Position numbers and translations under genes: made by a program
Shown: positions 19,052-28,475 of the stretch, in pieces
How positions within the stretch are numbered: the first letter of the stretch is position 1
How the letters are laid out: each line of letters opens with the position of its first letter
Notes under the pieces: model-generated
The model's database searches: none
What the model saw: only the letters and a program-made list of their open reading frames with translations
Told to the model about the DNA's origin: nothing
NCBI GenBank assembly: GCA_951813085.1
Contig: OX638348.1
Span: 1,187,627 to 1,251,626 of the forward strand
Direction of reading: 5' to 3'
Origin: an uncultured Opitutaceae bacterium
GTDB lineage: Bacteria > Verrucomicrobiota > Verrucomicrobiia > Opitutales > Opitutaceae
DNA length: 64,000 bases

Positions 19052-20116
19052 ATGAAATCCGGCGCGCCATCCAGTTCAGCAAACTCTATGGAGACGGCCC
19101 TATTGGGCACGCCAACGCGGGCGAAGTCCATCGAGCGAATAGTCTTCTGGCTCTTTCGACTAGCGACGTATTTCGTACTGCTGTGCGCGGCTGCAATTTT
19201 CGCAGATATCTTCTACAAGGGAGGAAAGACGGTATTTCAAAGCGCGTTTCCATTTGTCAACGTGGCGTTCCTGACCGAGTCGCCCCAAACTCTCCACGTA
19301 TTCGAGCATGCGGGGCAGAAGTATGAACTGAGCGATTCTGCATTTAGAATATTCAAAGAAGAACAGGGGGTTTCGATCGTTTCAGAGACCTATGCCTATT
19401 CCGGAGGCGGAATCTGGCCCTGCATAGTGGGAACCGTTCTTCTGGTAGTGGGAGCGATGCTGATCGCCCTCACCCTGGGTGTCTTGAGCGCGATTTTCCT
19501 GAGCGAGTATTCTCGTCCTGGTAAAACGTTGAATGCAGTTAGGCTGTCCATCTTGAATCTGGCGGGCGTCCCTTCGATCGTATTTGGTATATTCGGAATG
19601 GGTATGTTCGTGCTAGCCTTTGGATGGAACGTTTCGCTCATCGCTGGATGGTTCACGCTCGCCTTCATGGTGCTCCCCATCGTCATATCCGCTAGCGAAG
19701 AATCGATGCGAGCGATTCCGCAAGGCTTGCGCGATGCCTCCTTAGCGTTGGGGGCGACGAAGTGGACTTCGATACGAACGAACGTGCTTCCTTATGCCAT
19801 GCCTGGTATTTTAACCTCATCGATTATTGGCGTTGCTCGGGTAGCCGGAGAAACGGCGCCTATCATGTTTACGGCAGCCTATGCGCTTCGCGACCAGTTG
19901 CCTTGGCAGGGGTTAGAGCGCTGGTACGACTTCTTTTTCCAAGGAGTGATGGCTCTGCCGTACCATATTTATGTTGTCAGCGCTAAAATTCCTCAGAATG
20001 AATATACGTCCCGTATGCAATATGGGACTGCCTTCGTTTTTCTCTTTATCGTCGCTGGAATTACCCTGATTTCAATATTGCTGAGAATCCGCATGCGGAA
20101 AAAATATCGCTGGTAA
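19052..20116 (+). CDS. pstA: Phosphate ABC transporter, permease PstA
   Basis: Second permease subunit of the Pst importer (354 residues). After a 30-residue cytoplasmic N-terminus comes a first span ([19 protein letters not shown]), a soluble loop of about 85 residues, and the binding-protein-dependent transport core with the EAA loop ([32 protein letters not shown]). Its ATG lies 8 bp after pstC, and its stop overlaps the pstB start by one base (TAATG), which suggests translational coupling. Confidence 0.95.
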   Translation: MKSGAPSSSANSMETALLGTPTRAKSIERIVFWLFRLATYFVLLCAAAIFADIFYKGGKTVFQSAFPFVNVAFLTESPQTLHVFEHAGQKYELSDSAFRIFKEEQGVSIVSETYAYSGGGIWPCIVGTVLLVVGAMLIALTLGVLSAIFLSEYSRPGKTLNAVRLSILNLAGVPSIVFGIFGMGMFVLAFGWNVSLIAGWFTLAFMVLPIVISASEESMRAIPQGLRDASLALGATKWTSIRTNVLPYAMPGILTSSIIGVARVAGETAPIMFTAAYALRDQLPWQGLERWYDFFFQGVMALPYHIYVVSAKIPQNEYTSRMQYGTAFVFLFIVAGITLISILLRIRMRKKYRW

Positions 20117-20952
20117 TGTCGTTAGTTGCAGACAGAGTTGAACCTAGTACGAAAATGGATGTTCCAGAATCGGAATCCCAAGCGGATGAGAGAAATCGCT
20201 CACTCATAAAAATTTCGAATTTCGATTTTTTCTATGGAGACAAGCAAGCATTGTTCGATATCAACATGGACATTGCTGAGCGGGAGGTGACTGCATTCAT
20301 TGGTCCTTCTGGTTGCGGGAAGAGCACGTTGCTTCGCTGTATCAATCGAATGAACGACTTGATCGATATCGCTCGCATCGGTCGGGGGAACGTGCAGGTG
20401 AATGGAGTGGACGTATACGATGAGCGCGTGGACGCGACGGAACTGCGAAAGCGCGTGGGCATGGTATTTCAGAAATCGAATCCCTTTCCCAAGAGCATTT
20501 ATGAGAATGTGGTCTATGGACTTCGTATTCAGGGAATCAATAGGAAATCTGTTTTGGATGATACCGTCGAGCGATGCTTGAAGGGCGCGGCTCTTTGGGA
20601 AGAGGTGAGCGATCGTTTGGATACCAGTGGACTGAGCCTATCTGGTGGTCAGCAACAACGATTGTGCATCGCGCGAGCTCTGGCGGTCGAACCGGACATT
20701 CTTTTGATGGATGAGCCTTGCTCGGCACTAGATCCGGTAGCTACTGCCAAGGTAGAAGAGCTGATAAATAATCTCAAAAACCGCTACACGATCGTCATTG
20801 TTACGCACAATATGCAGCAAGCCGCTCGCGTTTCAGATAAAACTGCATTCTTCTACTTGGGGAACTTAATCGAGATGAATGCGACTGTGCAGATATTCAT
20901 GAGTCCTGAAAAGGAACAGACTGAAGCGTACATATCGGGAAGGTTTGGATGA
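20116..20952 (+). CDS. pstB: Phosphate ABC transporter, ATP-binding protein
   Basis: ATPase of the Pst importer (278 residues). It shows Walker A (GPSGCGKST), a Q-loop ([16 protein letters not shown]), the ABC signature ([15 protein letters not shown]), Walker B ([12 protein letters not shown]) and the switch His (IVTHNMQQ), all typical of PstB. The N-terminus has a non-conserved leader of about 30 residues before the ATPase fold. It starts inside the pstA stop (TAATG). Confidence 0.97.
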   Translation: MSLVADRVEPSTKMDVPESESQADERNRSLIKISNFDFFYGDKQALFDINMDIAEREVTAFIGPSGCGKSTLLRCINRMNDLIDIARIGRGNVQVNGVDVYDERVDATELRKRVGMVFQKSNPFPKSIYENVVYGLRIQGINRKSVLDDTVERCLKGAALWEEVSDRLDTSGLSLSGGQQQRLCIARALAVEPDILLMDEPCSALDPVATAKVEELINNLKNRYTIVIVTHNMQQAARVSDKTAFFYLGNLIEMNATVQIFMSPEKEQTEAYISGRFG

Positions 20953-20974
20953 TTAACCTAAACACGAAATAGGT

Positions 20975-21661
20975 ATGAAACGATATTTCCATGAAGAGCT
21001 CGAAGAGGTTCGCTCCAACTTGATGCTGATGGGCGAAAAGGCGGTCGAAAGCGTTAATTTAGCGATGCGGGTTTTGGAGGAAAATGACGTCGCTGAAGCG
21101 AAGAACGTGATCGAATCCGACGATGAAATCGATGGGATCGAAACTCAGATAGACGAAGAAGTCGCTCGGTACATAAGCCTCCGAGCTCCGGTTGCCCGAG
21201 ATCTGCGGTTGCTCTTTGTGGCGGTTAAGGCGAGTCATGACCTAGAGCGTGTTGGAGATGAAGCCAGCAGCATAGCTAAGCGAACGATCAAGATCCTGAA
21301 GCAAGGCAACGTGTTTTCCGATTTTGGAGGCGTTCCAGAAATGTGCGAGCTATCGGTCAATATGCTGAAGGAAGCGATGCTTAGCTTTATTCAGGAAGAT
21401 GAAAATATCGCCTACTCGATCATCCAGCAAGATAAGGCTGTCGATAAATTGAATCATCAGAATTTTAAGTACTTTGTCGAGTTGATGAAAACTGACTCGG
21501 CGAATGTAGGTTCGTTTGCGGAAATGGTCTTTATTTCAAAATCGTTCGAGCGTATTGCGGACCATGCCAAGAACATTGCAGAAGAGGTGTACTTTCTTCT
21601 TACTTCTCAATCATTGAAGAAAGTAATTCGCGCTGAGATTGAAGCCCAGGAGCAATCATAG
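20975..21661 (+). CDS. phoU: Phosphate transport regulator PhoU
   Basis: A 228-residue all-helical protein with the two PhoU repeats (about 8-95 and 120-215), seen in EELEEVRSNLMLMGEKAVESV and the metal-binding DDEIDGIETQID and ERIADHAKNIAEE motifs. PhoU couples the Pst transporter to the PhoR kinase and keeps the Pho regulon off when phosphate is plentiful. It lies 22 bp after pstB and closes the operon. No phoB or phoR gene is in the window. Confidence 0.95.
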   Translation: MKRYFHEELEEVRSNLMLMGEKAVESVNLAMRVLEENDVAEAKNVIESDDEIDGIETQIDEEVARYISLRAPVARDLRLLFVAVKASHDLERVGDEASSIAKRTIKILKQGNVFSDFGGVPEMCELSVNMLKEAMLSFIQEDENIAYSIIQQDKAVDKLNHQNFKYFVELMKTDSANVGSFAEMVFISKSFERIADHAKNIAEEVYFLLTSQSLKKVIRAEIEAQEQS

Positions 21662-21739
21662 CGAATTGGGTAGCAGTCGTTTGATTTTTCGGATACTAGC
21701 CTGCTGCCAGCGCTTATCGCCCGTGTTCGTTTCGGATAA

Positions 21740-21758
21740 GTATCATTATATTTGATAC
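21740..21758. promoter_or_regulatory. Inverted repeat before a methyltransferase gene
   Basis: GTATCA (21740-21745) and TGATAC (21753-21758) form a 6-bp dyad with a 7-bp AT-rich spacer, 22 bp before the ATG at 21780. There is no T-tract after it, so an operator is more likely than a terminator. The short arms make chance occurrence quite possible. Confidence 0.25.
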
Positions 21759-21779
21759 ATTAGATGTAGACGCATATTG

Positions 21780-22625
21780 ATGAAAGACGCTCACACTCAC
21801 ATCATATCGTGCCTGCTGTCTGAAATGCGTCGGAAGCAGGTAGGCGGTAGCCAGAAAGTTGTGCGCGTATTGGACGCGGGTTGTGGCTATGGAGCGCTCA
21901 TGCTCGATGCGATTGAAGCGATAAGGGAAATTGACGCTGGATTGAGGGTGGAAATTTTTGGATTCGAAGTTCAGGATCATGGAGGGGGACGGAAAGACTA
22001 TTGGGATGAGGTGCGCGCAACATTCAAGGATCGAGCCAACGACCTGGATTGGAACGAGCGGATTCGCGTCGTATCCAGCGATGATCCGTGGCCTTTTGGT
22101 ACGCGGCGATTTGATTTCGTATTGAGTAACCAGGTATTGGAGCACGTGTCGAATCTCGGCTGGTTTCTTGAGCAACAGCTCCACGCCCTGGCGCCTGGGG
22201 GCATCGCCATCCAACACTTTCCTGCGTTGGAGTCTCTGGTTGATCCGCATAGCGGTGTGCCGTTTGTCCACTGGCCGGATTCTGATCGAAACCGCGCTCT
22301 TGTTCTTCGCCTTTTTTCAACGTTGGGCATAGGCAAATATGGGAGTTATCGAAAAGAACGTGGACACTCAAAGAAGGCCTTTGTGGACGAGTTCAGTCGC
22401 TATCTACGACGCTATACTTACTTTCGACCCCTGTCGCAGATCTTTGAAACGGGCAATCGAGTCGGGTTCGAGTGCGCTTTTAGGTATAACTGGGCCCTGT
22501 TTCGGCGTTGGTTGAGAGATGATCGAGACGTTTATCCATATCCTGAGATGAATTCGGATGCTATTTGCGCTCGGCTACTGTCGCGTGTGGCATCCAGCAC
22601 GCTTGTGTGCCGGAAACGACAGTGA
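21780..22625 (+). CDS. Class I SAM-dependent methyltransferase
   Basis: A 281-residue protein with the Rossmann motif I (VLDAGCGYGALML), a second-strand acidic segment (EIFGFEVQD) and the motif II/III segment (FDFVLSNQVLEHV ... LAPGGIAIQHFPA), as in the Methyltransf_11/23 group. The C-terminal 100 residues include aromatic, basic stretches seen in methyltransferases that act on glycans or lipids. The substrate is unknown. It follows phoU by about 120 bp and has its own putative operator, so it probably does not belong to the pst operon. Confidence 0.75.
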   Translation: MKDAHTHIISCLLSEMRRKQVGGSQKVVRVLDAGCGYGALMLDAIEAIREIDAGLRVEIFGFEVQDHGGGRKDYWDEVRATFKDRANDLDWNERIRVVSSDDPWPFGTRRFDFVLSNQVLEHVSNLGWFLEQQLHALAPGGIAIQHFPALESLVDPHSGVPFVHWPDSDRNRALVLRLFSTLGIGKYGSYRKERGHSKKAFVDEFSRYLRRYTYFRPLSQIFETGNRVGFECAFRYNWALFRRWLRDDRDVYPYPEMNSDAICARLLSRVASSTLVCRKRQ

Positions 22626-22735
22626 AATCGATCCACCAGGGAAGGGAGACGCGAGTTCAGTCTTGCTAGGATTCCCAGGGCAAGTTGCTATCGTCTGTTA
22701 TCGACAATCCTCGATTCAGACAAACTGAAAGCTGC

Positions 22736-25009
22736 ATGATGAAGCGCTATAGCCAAATACTTGCGAGCCTGCTCGCCTTGATTCTGTTTTCTCCTCTCTC
22801 GGTTCGTTCCCAAGAGGAGGAGGAAGGGATTGAGCAGAAACGGGAACGCGTCGATGCAACAGTGTTCAAAACCGAGGCGCTCGCCGCGCAATATAGCGAC
22901 TCAATCGTTGCGTTTTGGGATGAAATTCGAGAAGCCGAAAATCCCCTGGAGGTCTTTCGAACCTATAAGCTGGGGAATATCGAATCCCCAAAATGGACCC
23001 TCAATAGACGTCTTCCTGAGAAAATATTCGAGTTTATACACAAGGCGCCATCAACTGGGGTAGAGTTCTTGAAGAGCTACCAGCTGCAAATCATGGTGAA
23101 TCAGTTCATCGAGGAAGGCTATGCGCTGGATCAGGCCGACTTTCGGCACTCAGGCTTTGAATTGAATCCCAACGGAGTCGCGATATCCGAGGTAACCTTC
23201 CAGTTGAACGTGAGTGGTCCGACTCATACGCTGTATCGACGATCGTTTCGCGGGGTCGCCCGCGTCGTATGGAATCGCGAAGCGAATGAGGATGGTATCC
23301 ATTTTCCGGAGTCCATTTCCTTTGAGGAATTCAAGCTCTACCGGCGGACCGGAAAACTCGGTTTTATTGAAAGAGAATGGTTTGATGGATCGGAAACAGG
23401 GTCGCGGTATTCCTATTTCGTAATCGAAGACTATGATTTGAATGGACTTCCGGATGTATTGTTTCCGAGAGGAAATCAAGTGTATTTAAATGTTGGTGAC
23501 TTTAATTTCGATCCCAGGCCGCTTGTAAAAGCCAATCCCCCAAGCGTTATAGATTCCGCATTGCTAGTCGATCTTGATTTGGATGGCGAACGTGAATACA
23601 TTATTTGTGTTCGCGGTATTGGAATCGTTGTTTTTGAGCCTCACAAAAAAACAGGCAAGTTCGATCTGAAGCCAAAAACGATTTGGAAGCCGAAAACGTT
23701 GTTTGGCGGGATCTCGATGACCGTTGGGGATGCCAATGGCGATGGCTCGCCTGATTTGTTCGTTGGCCAAAATATCGAGCCCTATATTCGTGGAATTCTT
23801 CCAACGAGTTTCTATGATACGAATGATAGCTTAGCCTCTTTCTTGCTGATCAACCAGGGAGGGTTGAGGTTTCGCGATTCGATCGAAAAGTCGGGCGTTT
23901 CGGAAAAAATGAGGCGGCGCAACCGGGCGAGCACTATAGTAGATCTCAATGGCGACGGGCTTCAGGACCTCTTGTTGACCAGCAATTTCTCGGGAATAGA
24001 TGTGTTCTCCGGAAGCAATTCGGAACTTTTTGTTGATAAGGCCTTGGAGTGGCTTCCCAACGGAGCGCTCTTAGGATCGAATCAGATTGTCGCTGATTTC
24101 AACCGCGATGGGATTCTCGATATATTCTCGGGAGGCCGGGCATCCTTTGTAGGTAGAAGAATGAGCGAGATGGGCTCTCATCGTGAGGGATTTGAGGAGA
24201 GCGAAGCGAAAAGAGCGACTACCGCGAAGGGAAGCCAGCTATGGCTAGGGAACGATGCAGGCGAATATACGCTGTATGAAGATAGCGAGCTTTTGTCGTT
24301 GGCAGGATCAGTATGGGGTAGCTCTGAACTAGATTTCAACAATGACGGGAATCCGGATATGTATCTGACCAATGGATATATCAGCAAGACGACTGCGAGT
24401 GACTACGACGAAACATTCTGGAGACACGATGTGTATGACAGCGAAGAGGAGACTAAGATCGATGCGGCAAAGTACTTCATTACTAACGGGCCAGCGAACC
24501 TGATTAAGGATGAATTGGTGAGCTGGTTTCCTTATGAAAAGAATGTGCTCCTAGCGAATTTTGGCGAAGAAGGTCTGGTTGATATTGCGTATCTAATGGG
24601 CGTCTCCTCCGAAGCGGATGGACGGGCCACAGTAGCGGAAGATTTCAATATGGACGGGAAGACGGATTTGCTGACTGTTGAAATCGATAGCTTAGAGGGG
24701 GAGATGAAACTGAAAATCCTCGAAAACGATTTATTGCAAGTTGGGAATTGGGTGGGCGTGCAGCTCAAACCAGCGAAGAAAAGGTCGGTTATCGGTGCCC
24801 AAGTGCGTGTAACTGGAAAGGATTACGTAGCGGTTAAGGCGAATGTGTTTGGAGGGTCTCGAAATGCTCAAACTTCTTCTTTCCTTCGATTTGGCATTGG
24901 CGACTTGGAGGCGCTGAGCGCCATCGAAATCACCTGGGCAGATGGAGAGAAGACAGTTATCCAGGCTCCAGAAATCAATCGATATCATCCGATCGCCCCG
25001 GAAGCCTAG
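22736..25009 (+). CDS. Secreted FG-GAP/VCBS repeat protein with ASPIC/UnbV domain
   Basis: A 757-residue exported protein with a signal peptide (residues about 5-25, LASLLALILFSPLSVRSQ), an N-terminal domain of about 215 residues without a recognised family, and then at least six Ca-binding FG-GAP/VCBS blades such as DYDLNGLPDVLFPR, DANGDGSPDLFVG, DLNGDGLQDLLLT, DFNRDGILDIFSG and DFNNDGNPDMYLT. It ends with an ASPIC/UnbV segment (VGVQLKPAKKRSVIGAQVRV ... AIEITWADGEKT). Such proteins are surface or periplasmic and common in Verrucomicrobiota and Planctomycetota. No enzymatic role is established. Confidence 0.82.
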   Translation: MMKRYSQILASLLALILFSPLSVRSQEEEEGIEQKRERVDATVFKTEALAAQYSDSIVAFWDEIREAENPLEVFRTYKLGNIESPKWTLNRRLPEKIFEFIHKAPSTGVEFLKSYQLQIMVNQFIEEGYALDQADFRHSGFELNPNGVAISEVTFQLNVSGPTHTLYRRSFRGVARVVWNREANEDGIHFPESISFEEFKLYRRTGKLGFIEREWFDGSETGSRYSYFVIEDYDLNGLPDVLFPRGNQVYLNVGDFNFDPRPLVKANPPSVIDSALLVDLDLDGEREYIICVRGIGIVVFEPHKKTGKFDLKPKTIWKPKTLFGGISMTVGDANGDGSPDLFVGQNIEPYIRGILPTSFYDTNDSLASFLLINQGGLRFRDSIEKSGVSEKMRRRNRASTIVDLNGDGLQDLLLTSNFSGIDVFSGSNSELFVDKALEWLPNGALLGSNQIVADFNRDGILDIFSGGRASFVGRRMSEMGSHREGFEESEAKRATTAKGSQLWLGNDAGEYTLYEDSELLSLAGSVWGSSELDFNNDGNPDMYLTNGYISKTTASDYDETFWRHDVYDSEEETKIDAAKYFITNGPANLIKDELVSWFPYEKNVLLANFGEEGLVDIAYLMGVSSEADGRATVAEDFNMDGKTDLLTVEIDSLEGEMKLKILENDLLQVGNWVGVQLKPAKKRSVIGAQVRVTGKDYVAVKANVFGGSRNAQTSSFLRFGIGDLEALSAIEITWADGEKTVIQAPEINRYHPIAPEA

Positions 25010-25119
25010 ATTCTAAATAAACGGGTTGCCAAGACCGTTGCCATCCGAGGGTCAAGGAGTCGCTATTGGATAATTGCCACCCGTTGAGATCTTTGTGAAC
25101 CGGTATTCCAACTAACGGG

Positions 25120-25467
25120 CTAGCCGAACGGTTGGCCGTTCCATGCGAACCGGGATCGAGGTGGGGCCTCGAATTGAATGTAGATCCGCGACTCTTCTAT
25201 TGTGAACGTTTCGGCGATGAATCGGGACAGTTTACCTGACAGAGCATTGATTTGGTCATCATCGAGTCCCAGACTGGTCATCTGGCAAAAGGCGCAGGGC
25301 TCGAAGCTATCGCCAAAGCTCATGGAGCGCTCGGCTTCTATTTGAGTCATTACGCAGTCCTTTGATTTTCCTAGTTGCCTAGATACCCATTCGCTTAAGC
25401 CCCCGTGAGCTGCTTCCATTTCGGTAGCGTCGAGCTTGGTATTGGTTTGGATGCAGCAGAGAGGCAT
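25120..25467 (-). CDS. MIF/phenylpyruvate tautomerase-like protein
   Basis: A 115-residue protein of the macrophage migration inhibitory factor superfamily. It starts MPLCCIQTNTKLD, so removal of the initiator Met would expose the catalytic Pro1; it continues with the family pattern (LGKSKDCVMTQIEAERSMSFGDSFEPCAFCQMTSLG) and the C-terminal IYIQFEAPPRSRFAWNG. Bacterial members are often tautomerases, but the physiological substrate is unclear. It lies 27 bp from the next minus-strand gene and may share its transcript. Confidence 0.88.
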   Translation of the reverse strand: MPLCCIQTNTKLDATEMEAAHGGLSEWVSRQLGKSKDCVMTQIEAERSMSFGDSFEPCAFCQMTSLGLDDDQINALSGKLSRFIAETFTIEESRIYIQFEAPPRSRFAWNGQPFG

Positions 25468-25493
25468 AAGTCGCGTTGGCGCTAGGATTGTCG

Positions 25494-26219
25494 CTACTTG
25501 GCTTTGCCCATAACTCGGAATCCGGTAATTGGATTGTCTGGATTTTGCGGGTCGCCTGAGAATATGAGCCTAAATTGGCCCGCTTTCTTGCCATTTTTCG
25601 GATCGTGAAAATTGAATTCGTATTCGTTTTTAGCAAGGGTTTCGCCTTTGCTCTTCGATATCTTGGTGGGTTCTCCCATGATATCGTGTACGCGCTGGAG
25701 CGATGGTAACTTCAGGCTTGGGATCCTTTCTCGAGACAATTCCGATGTCATTGTTCTACGGATCTTGTTGATCTTGGCAGCGCCTATATTTCGGAACATC
25801 GTTAGGACCAGGTCCCTTCCAACCAGATTTACGAATGTTTCGTCTATTTCCATTCGCGTTAGCAGGCCATCCTTGAAGCGTGTCTTGAAATTCATCGAAT
25901 AGGGCCGATCCGTTGGGTTTTTGAGCCGTTTTTCGAATTGCCACGTCCAGATTTCCTCATGGGTAGCGTGCGGGACTGCTTCGATGCGTCCAGGAGCTGA
26001 TCCGCTGATGAATACGAAATCCGAGTCTTTGACTATGGGGTTCTGAAATTGGAAGATCAGTTCAGAGCTTGGCAGCGCTGTGACGTTTTCGTCGAAGGCT
26101 TTGAGCTGATTCTTGAAATGAAGCAAGCGCAAGTAGACGCAGCCCGACAAGGTCAGGGCGAACGCGGTCACGCTAACCAAGAGGATAAGCCGTGTTGCTC
26201 GAGGATGCTTTCTCATCAT
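25494..26219 (-). CDS. Predicted lipoprotein, unknown function
   Basis: A 241-residue protein with a lipoprotein signal (LILLVSVTAFALTLSGC, lipobox LSGC), so it should be lipidated at the cysteine near residue 27 and anchored to a membrane. The mature part is mostly beta (SELIFQFQNPIVKDSDFVFISG; SMNFKTRFKDGLLTRMEIDE) with a C-terminal GTxRxMGKA-like end. I do not recognise the family. It is upstream of and close to the MIF-like gene on the same strand. Confidence 0.78.
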   Translation of the reverse strand: MMRKHPRATRLILLVSVTAFALTLSGCVYLRLLHFKNQLKAFDENVTALPSSELIFQFQNPIVKDSDFVFISGSAPGRIEAVPHATHEEIWTWQFEKRLKNPTDRPYSMNFKTRFKDGLLTRMEIDETFVNLVGRDLVLTMFRNIGAAKINKIRRTMTSELSRERIPSLKLPSLQRVHDIMGEPTKISKSKGETLAKNEYEFNFHDPKNGKKAGQFRLIFSGDPQNPDNPITGFRVMGKAK

Positions 26220-26441
26220 TTGGGATTCACTTGTTACTGAACGCTAAAGGGGCGAAAAGTTCAATAAGCTATCGGCGCGCATAGAAAAACAAGAGCGGGT
26301 TTGCGACGCCCGCAGACGCTTGGCCCCTGATTAAGGGGGTGGCCTATTTCCTAGGCTCGACAAATTGGAATCCAATCGTTCAATGAAAGTCGAATTAGTT
26401 CGAGGCAAGCAGCGTCGCTCGGTCGCCTAGTCGAATTTCAT

Positions 26442-27257
26442 ATGCAACCCAAATTGTTTGATATTAGTCGGGCCTGGCTGGTAGCAGGGCTTTTGTGTAT
26501 TGGCGTGCCAGTCGTTGAGGCCGCTGGGGATAATTGGGAGGAGGAAGCATTGCTGCTGTACAATTCCGGATCGCCTAAAATCAACGAATTGAGAGCGCTC
26601 AGTACGGGTGATGAGCGTCTGAAGTCGTATGCGTTGACCTTGAGCCTTTTGTTCAATGAGCCATTGCGCGAGGAAAATGCCCTAATCGCCAGAGCGTCCT
26701 TTGATGAGCTATTCAAGAAAAACCCTCATGACGATGTGGGGCTAGCGTCTGCCTACTACCTGGCCCGCATCAACCATCGTCACCTGGATGAGCCGGATCT
26801 AGACGCTGCGCGGTCCGCCTATCAGTTTCTATTTGAATCCTATCCAACCCGCTTTTTCGGTGAACTTGCATTTCAAAAGTACCTCCTCATGGAGATTTAC
26901 AAAAGTCGCCCTTCTGAATCGGCAATCGAGCGCTTGATGCGGCTCGAATACGAGGGAAGGCGTCTAGTGATACCGGATATGCGCCGCAGCTATCATCGCT
27001 CGATAGGGGAGGCATACAAGTCGCTCGACCTCTCGATGGAGAAAGCCTACGAGCATTTGAAAGCGGCTTACGATATTGAATCTTCGGTACCTGAGACGCA
27101 AACGGACCTTATGTGGTCGCTCTCTGAAATTGCAGAAAAGCTGGGTCGCGATGAGGTAGCGATCGCCACGCTCGAGGACTTTGTGAAAACGGCGCGTTGG
27201 GATGATCGTCACTCCGAGGCTGCTACCCGGCTGTCGCGATTGAAATCGAATCAATAG
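26442..27257 (+). CDS. Exported TPR-like protein
   Basis: A 271-residue protein with a signal peptide (AWLVAGLLCIGVPVVEAAG) and helical repeats compatible with tetratricopeptide or Sel1-type folds (AIERLMRLEYEGRRLVIPDM; SIGEAYKSLDLSMEKAYEHLKAAY; AEKLGRDEVAIATLEDFVKTA). No catalytic motif is visible. The divergent lipoprotein gene starts 222 bp away. Confidence 0.75.
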   Translation: MQPKLFDISRAWLVAGLLCIGVPVVEAAGDNWEEEALLLYNSGSPKINELRALSTGDERLKSYALTLSLLFNEPLREENALIARASFDELFKKNPHDDVGLASAYYLARINHRHLDEPDLDAARSAYQFLFESYPTRFFGELAFQKYLLMEIYKSRPSESAIERLMRLEYEGRRLVIPDMRRSYHRSIGEAYKSLDLSMEKAYEHLKAAYDIESSVPETQTDLMWSLSEIAEKLGRDEVAIATLEDFVKTARWDDRHSEAATRLSRLKSNQ

Positions 27258-27381
27258 TTTCCTTTCGATGATGGATCAGGCGAAGTATGCTGAAAAACAC
27301 TGTTCTGCGAAATGTAGCGGAATACGATGTTAACCCATTAACTGTTATAGGGTTATGCAAATTATTTTTGTTCTGATCCAC

Positions 27382-27400
27382 GTGTAAGAATTCCTTACAC
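27382..27400. promoter_or_regulatory. Palindrome copy 1, GTGTAAG-N5-CTTACAC
   Basis: A 19-bp dyad with 7-bp perfect arms and centre AATTC. The same dyad recurs 88 bp downstream with one centre change. No T-tract follows, so it resembles an operator rather than a terminator. Confidence 0.55.
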
Positions 27401-27469
27401 GCGAATAGCCTTCCCTAAGGCATTGCATTGCGCGTACTTACGCGAACCTGTAGCGGGCGTAGCGGATAT

Positions 27470-27487
27470 GTGTAAGAATACCTTACA
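27470..27487. promoter_or_regulatory. Palindrome copy 2, GTGTAAG-N5-CTTACA
   Basis: The same dyad as at 27382 with centre AATAC, and the outermost base of one arm changed. Two copies 88 bp (about eight helical turns) apart suggest a cooperatively binding dimeric regulator of the gene at 27690. Confidence 0.5.
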
Positions 27488-27689
27488 ATTTTTAGGGCTA
27501 ATTCTCAGACGAGATGTGGAAGTGGTTAGATACCTAATTATTTAAACCGCAGAATAAGAAGCATTTATGAAGTTTTTGAATTCATGCTAAGAAGTTGTAA
27601 AGGATTTGGCATGTAAACAGCTTACTCTAAGGAAATCACCGATAATTCGACTAGGTTGATCCCTATTTAACGCTGAACTAGAAATTAAA

Positions 27690-28010
27690 ATGAAAAAAGT
27701 CCTCCTGTTTACACTACTGAGCTTCGTTGCTGGCTTGTTTACGACGACATCTTCATTCGCTACGAGAATCGATAGGCCCGTAGAAGAGTATGTGAAGATG
27801 GAAATGAGAAAGAAGAAGTCGGAAAAGAAGAAGTCCGAGAAGAAATGGAAGAAACCTGAAAAGAGATCTAAGAAATCAAGCAGACCGAATTACCTAGGCC
27901 CTAAGCCACCTAAGCCCGATGGCCGTCCGGTCGCCGATAGCGAAGCTACCGCCGCGCTGTTAGGCATTGGTGTAATGAGTCTAGTTGCCGCAAGACGATT
28001 GGCGGTGTAA
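27690..28010 (+). CDS. Small lysine-rich exported protein with VPDSG-CTERM-like tail
   Basis: A 106-residue protein: signal peptide (KKVLLFTLLSFVAGLFTTTSSFA), then a strongly basic low-complexity middle (repeats of KKKSEKK and KKPEKR), a Pro-rich linker (YLGPKPPKPDGRP), and a C-terminal ADSEATAALLGIGVMSLVAARRL. That tail fits the VPDSG-CTERM pattern of Verrucomicrobiota (VPDSG, short hydrophobic helix, RR), with VADSE in place of VPDSG, so export and processing by an exosortase-like system is likely. The mature part would be a polycation; function unknown. It follows the two palindromes and ends before a T-rich hairpin at 28020-28036. Confidence 0.72.
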   Translation: MKKVLLFTLLSFVAGLFTTTSSFATRIDRPVEEYVKMEMRKKKSEKKKSEKKWKKPEKRSKKSSRPNYLGPKPPKPDGRPVADSEATAALLGIGVMSLVAARRLAV

Positions 28011-28045
28011 GGATGTTTGTGTAAACTTTTTTTACAGATGCTTGG

Positions 28046-28339
28046 TTATTTGTTGTTTTCTGTGATTCTGTCTCCGAACTCAATGGTAAAGCGGTTCAGG
28101 GCCGCGGCCCCGTTCCTCGCGGGCTTGGTCCATTTCCTGGAGATGTAGTCAGCCCGCTGTTGCCAGTACTGCGATCCTGGCGCTCCGGAGGCCGTTCTGT
28201 AGACGTTTGGCGTTGGCAGGTCTACGTCTAATTGGCGAAACGCATCGTAATGATTGACCTTGGTTTGCCGAATCGCATCGGCGTTAAGCGATACCGGCGC
28301 CACGAACGCCAACGAGAGAAGGAGAGAGAGCGATTTCAT
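28046..28339 (-). pseudogene. Truncated M1-family metallopeptidase, N-terminal stub
   Basis: A signal peptide (LSLLLSLAFVAPVSLNADA) followed by the recognisable start of secreted M1 aminopeptidases (FRQLDVDLPTPNVYRTASGAPG, then YWQQRADYI). Family members run to over 600 residues and carry HEXXH-18-E; here the protein stops after 97 codons and no zinc motif exists anywhere nearby. After ADYI the sequence no longer matches the family, so the rest was deleted and the stub closed with unrelated DNA. It could be expressed as a short exported peptide. Confidence 0.65.
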
Positions 28340-28475
28340 AGTAAAGGAGCGTTTGATACGGAACGAAGGTACATGAAATCGAGTTCAGGTACAGTCGAAT
28401 AATCGCTATGACAGAGGGGCAGCGCGTGTCGCCCGACAGGAATTTCGCGGGGAGGTATCGCTAATCTAGCTTCGC

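Larger units (their letters stand above)
27258..27689. other. Intergenic region, 432 bp, AT-rich with repeated palindromes
   Basis: An unusually AT-rich stretch for this window. It holds two copies of a GTGTAAG-N5-CTTAC dyad (27382-27400 and 27470-27487), and between them CGCGTACTTACGCG, a 5-bp dyad. No open frame of protein character was seen. It ends 14 bp before the VPDSG-like gene and probably contains its promoter. Confidence 0.6.

Noticed and set aside
21714..22271. 185-codon minus-strand frame over the methyltransferase
   Set aside because: The plus-strand frame has clear SAM-methyltransferase motifs, the minus frame none.
27382..27487. Two terminators
   Set aside because: The dyads lack a following T-tract and are AT-rich with 5-bp centres, so operators fit better.
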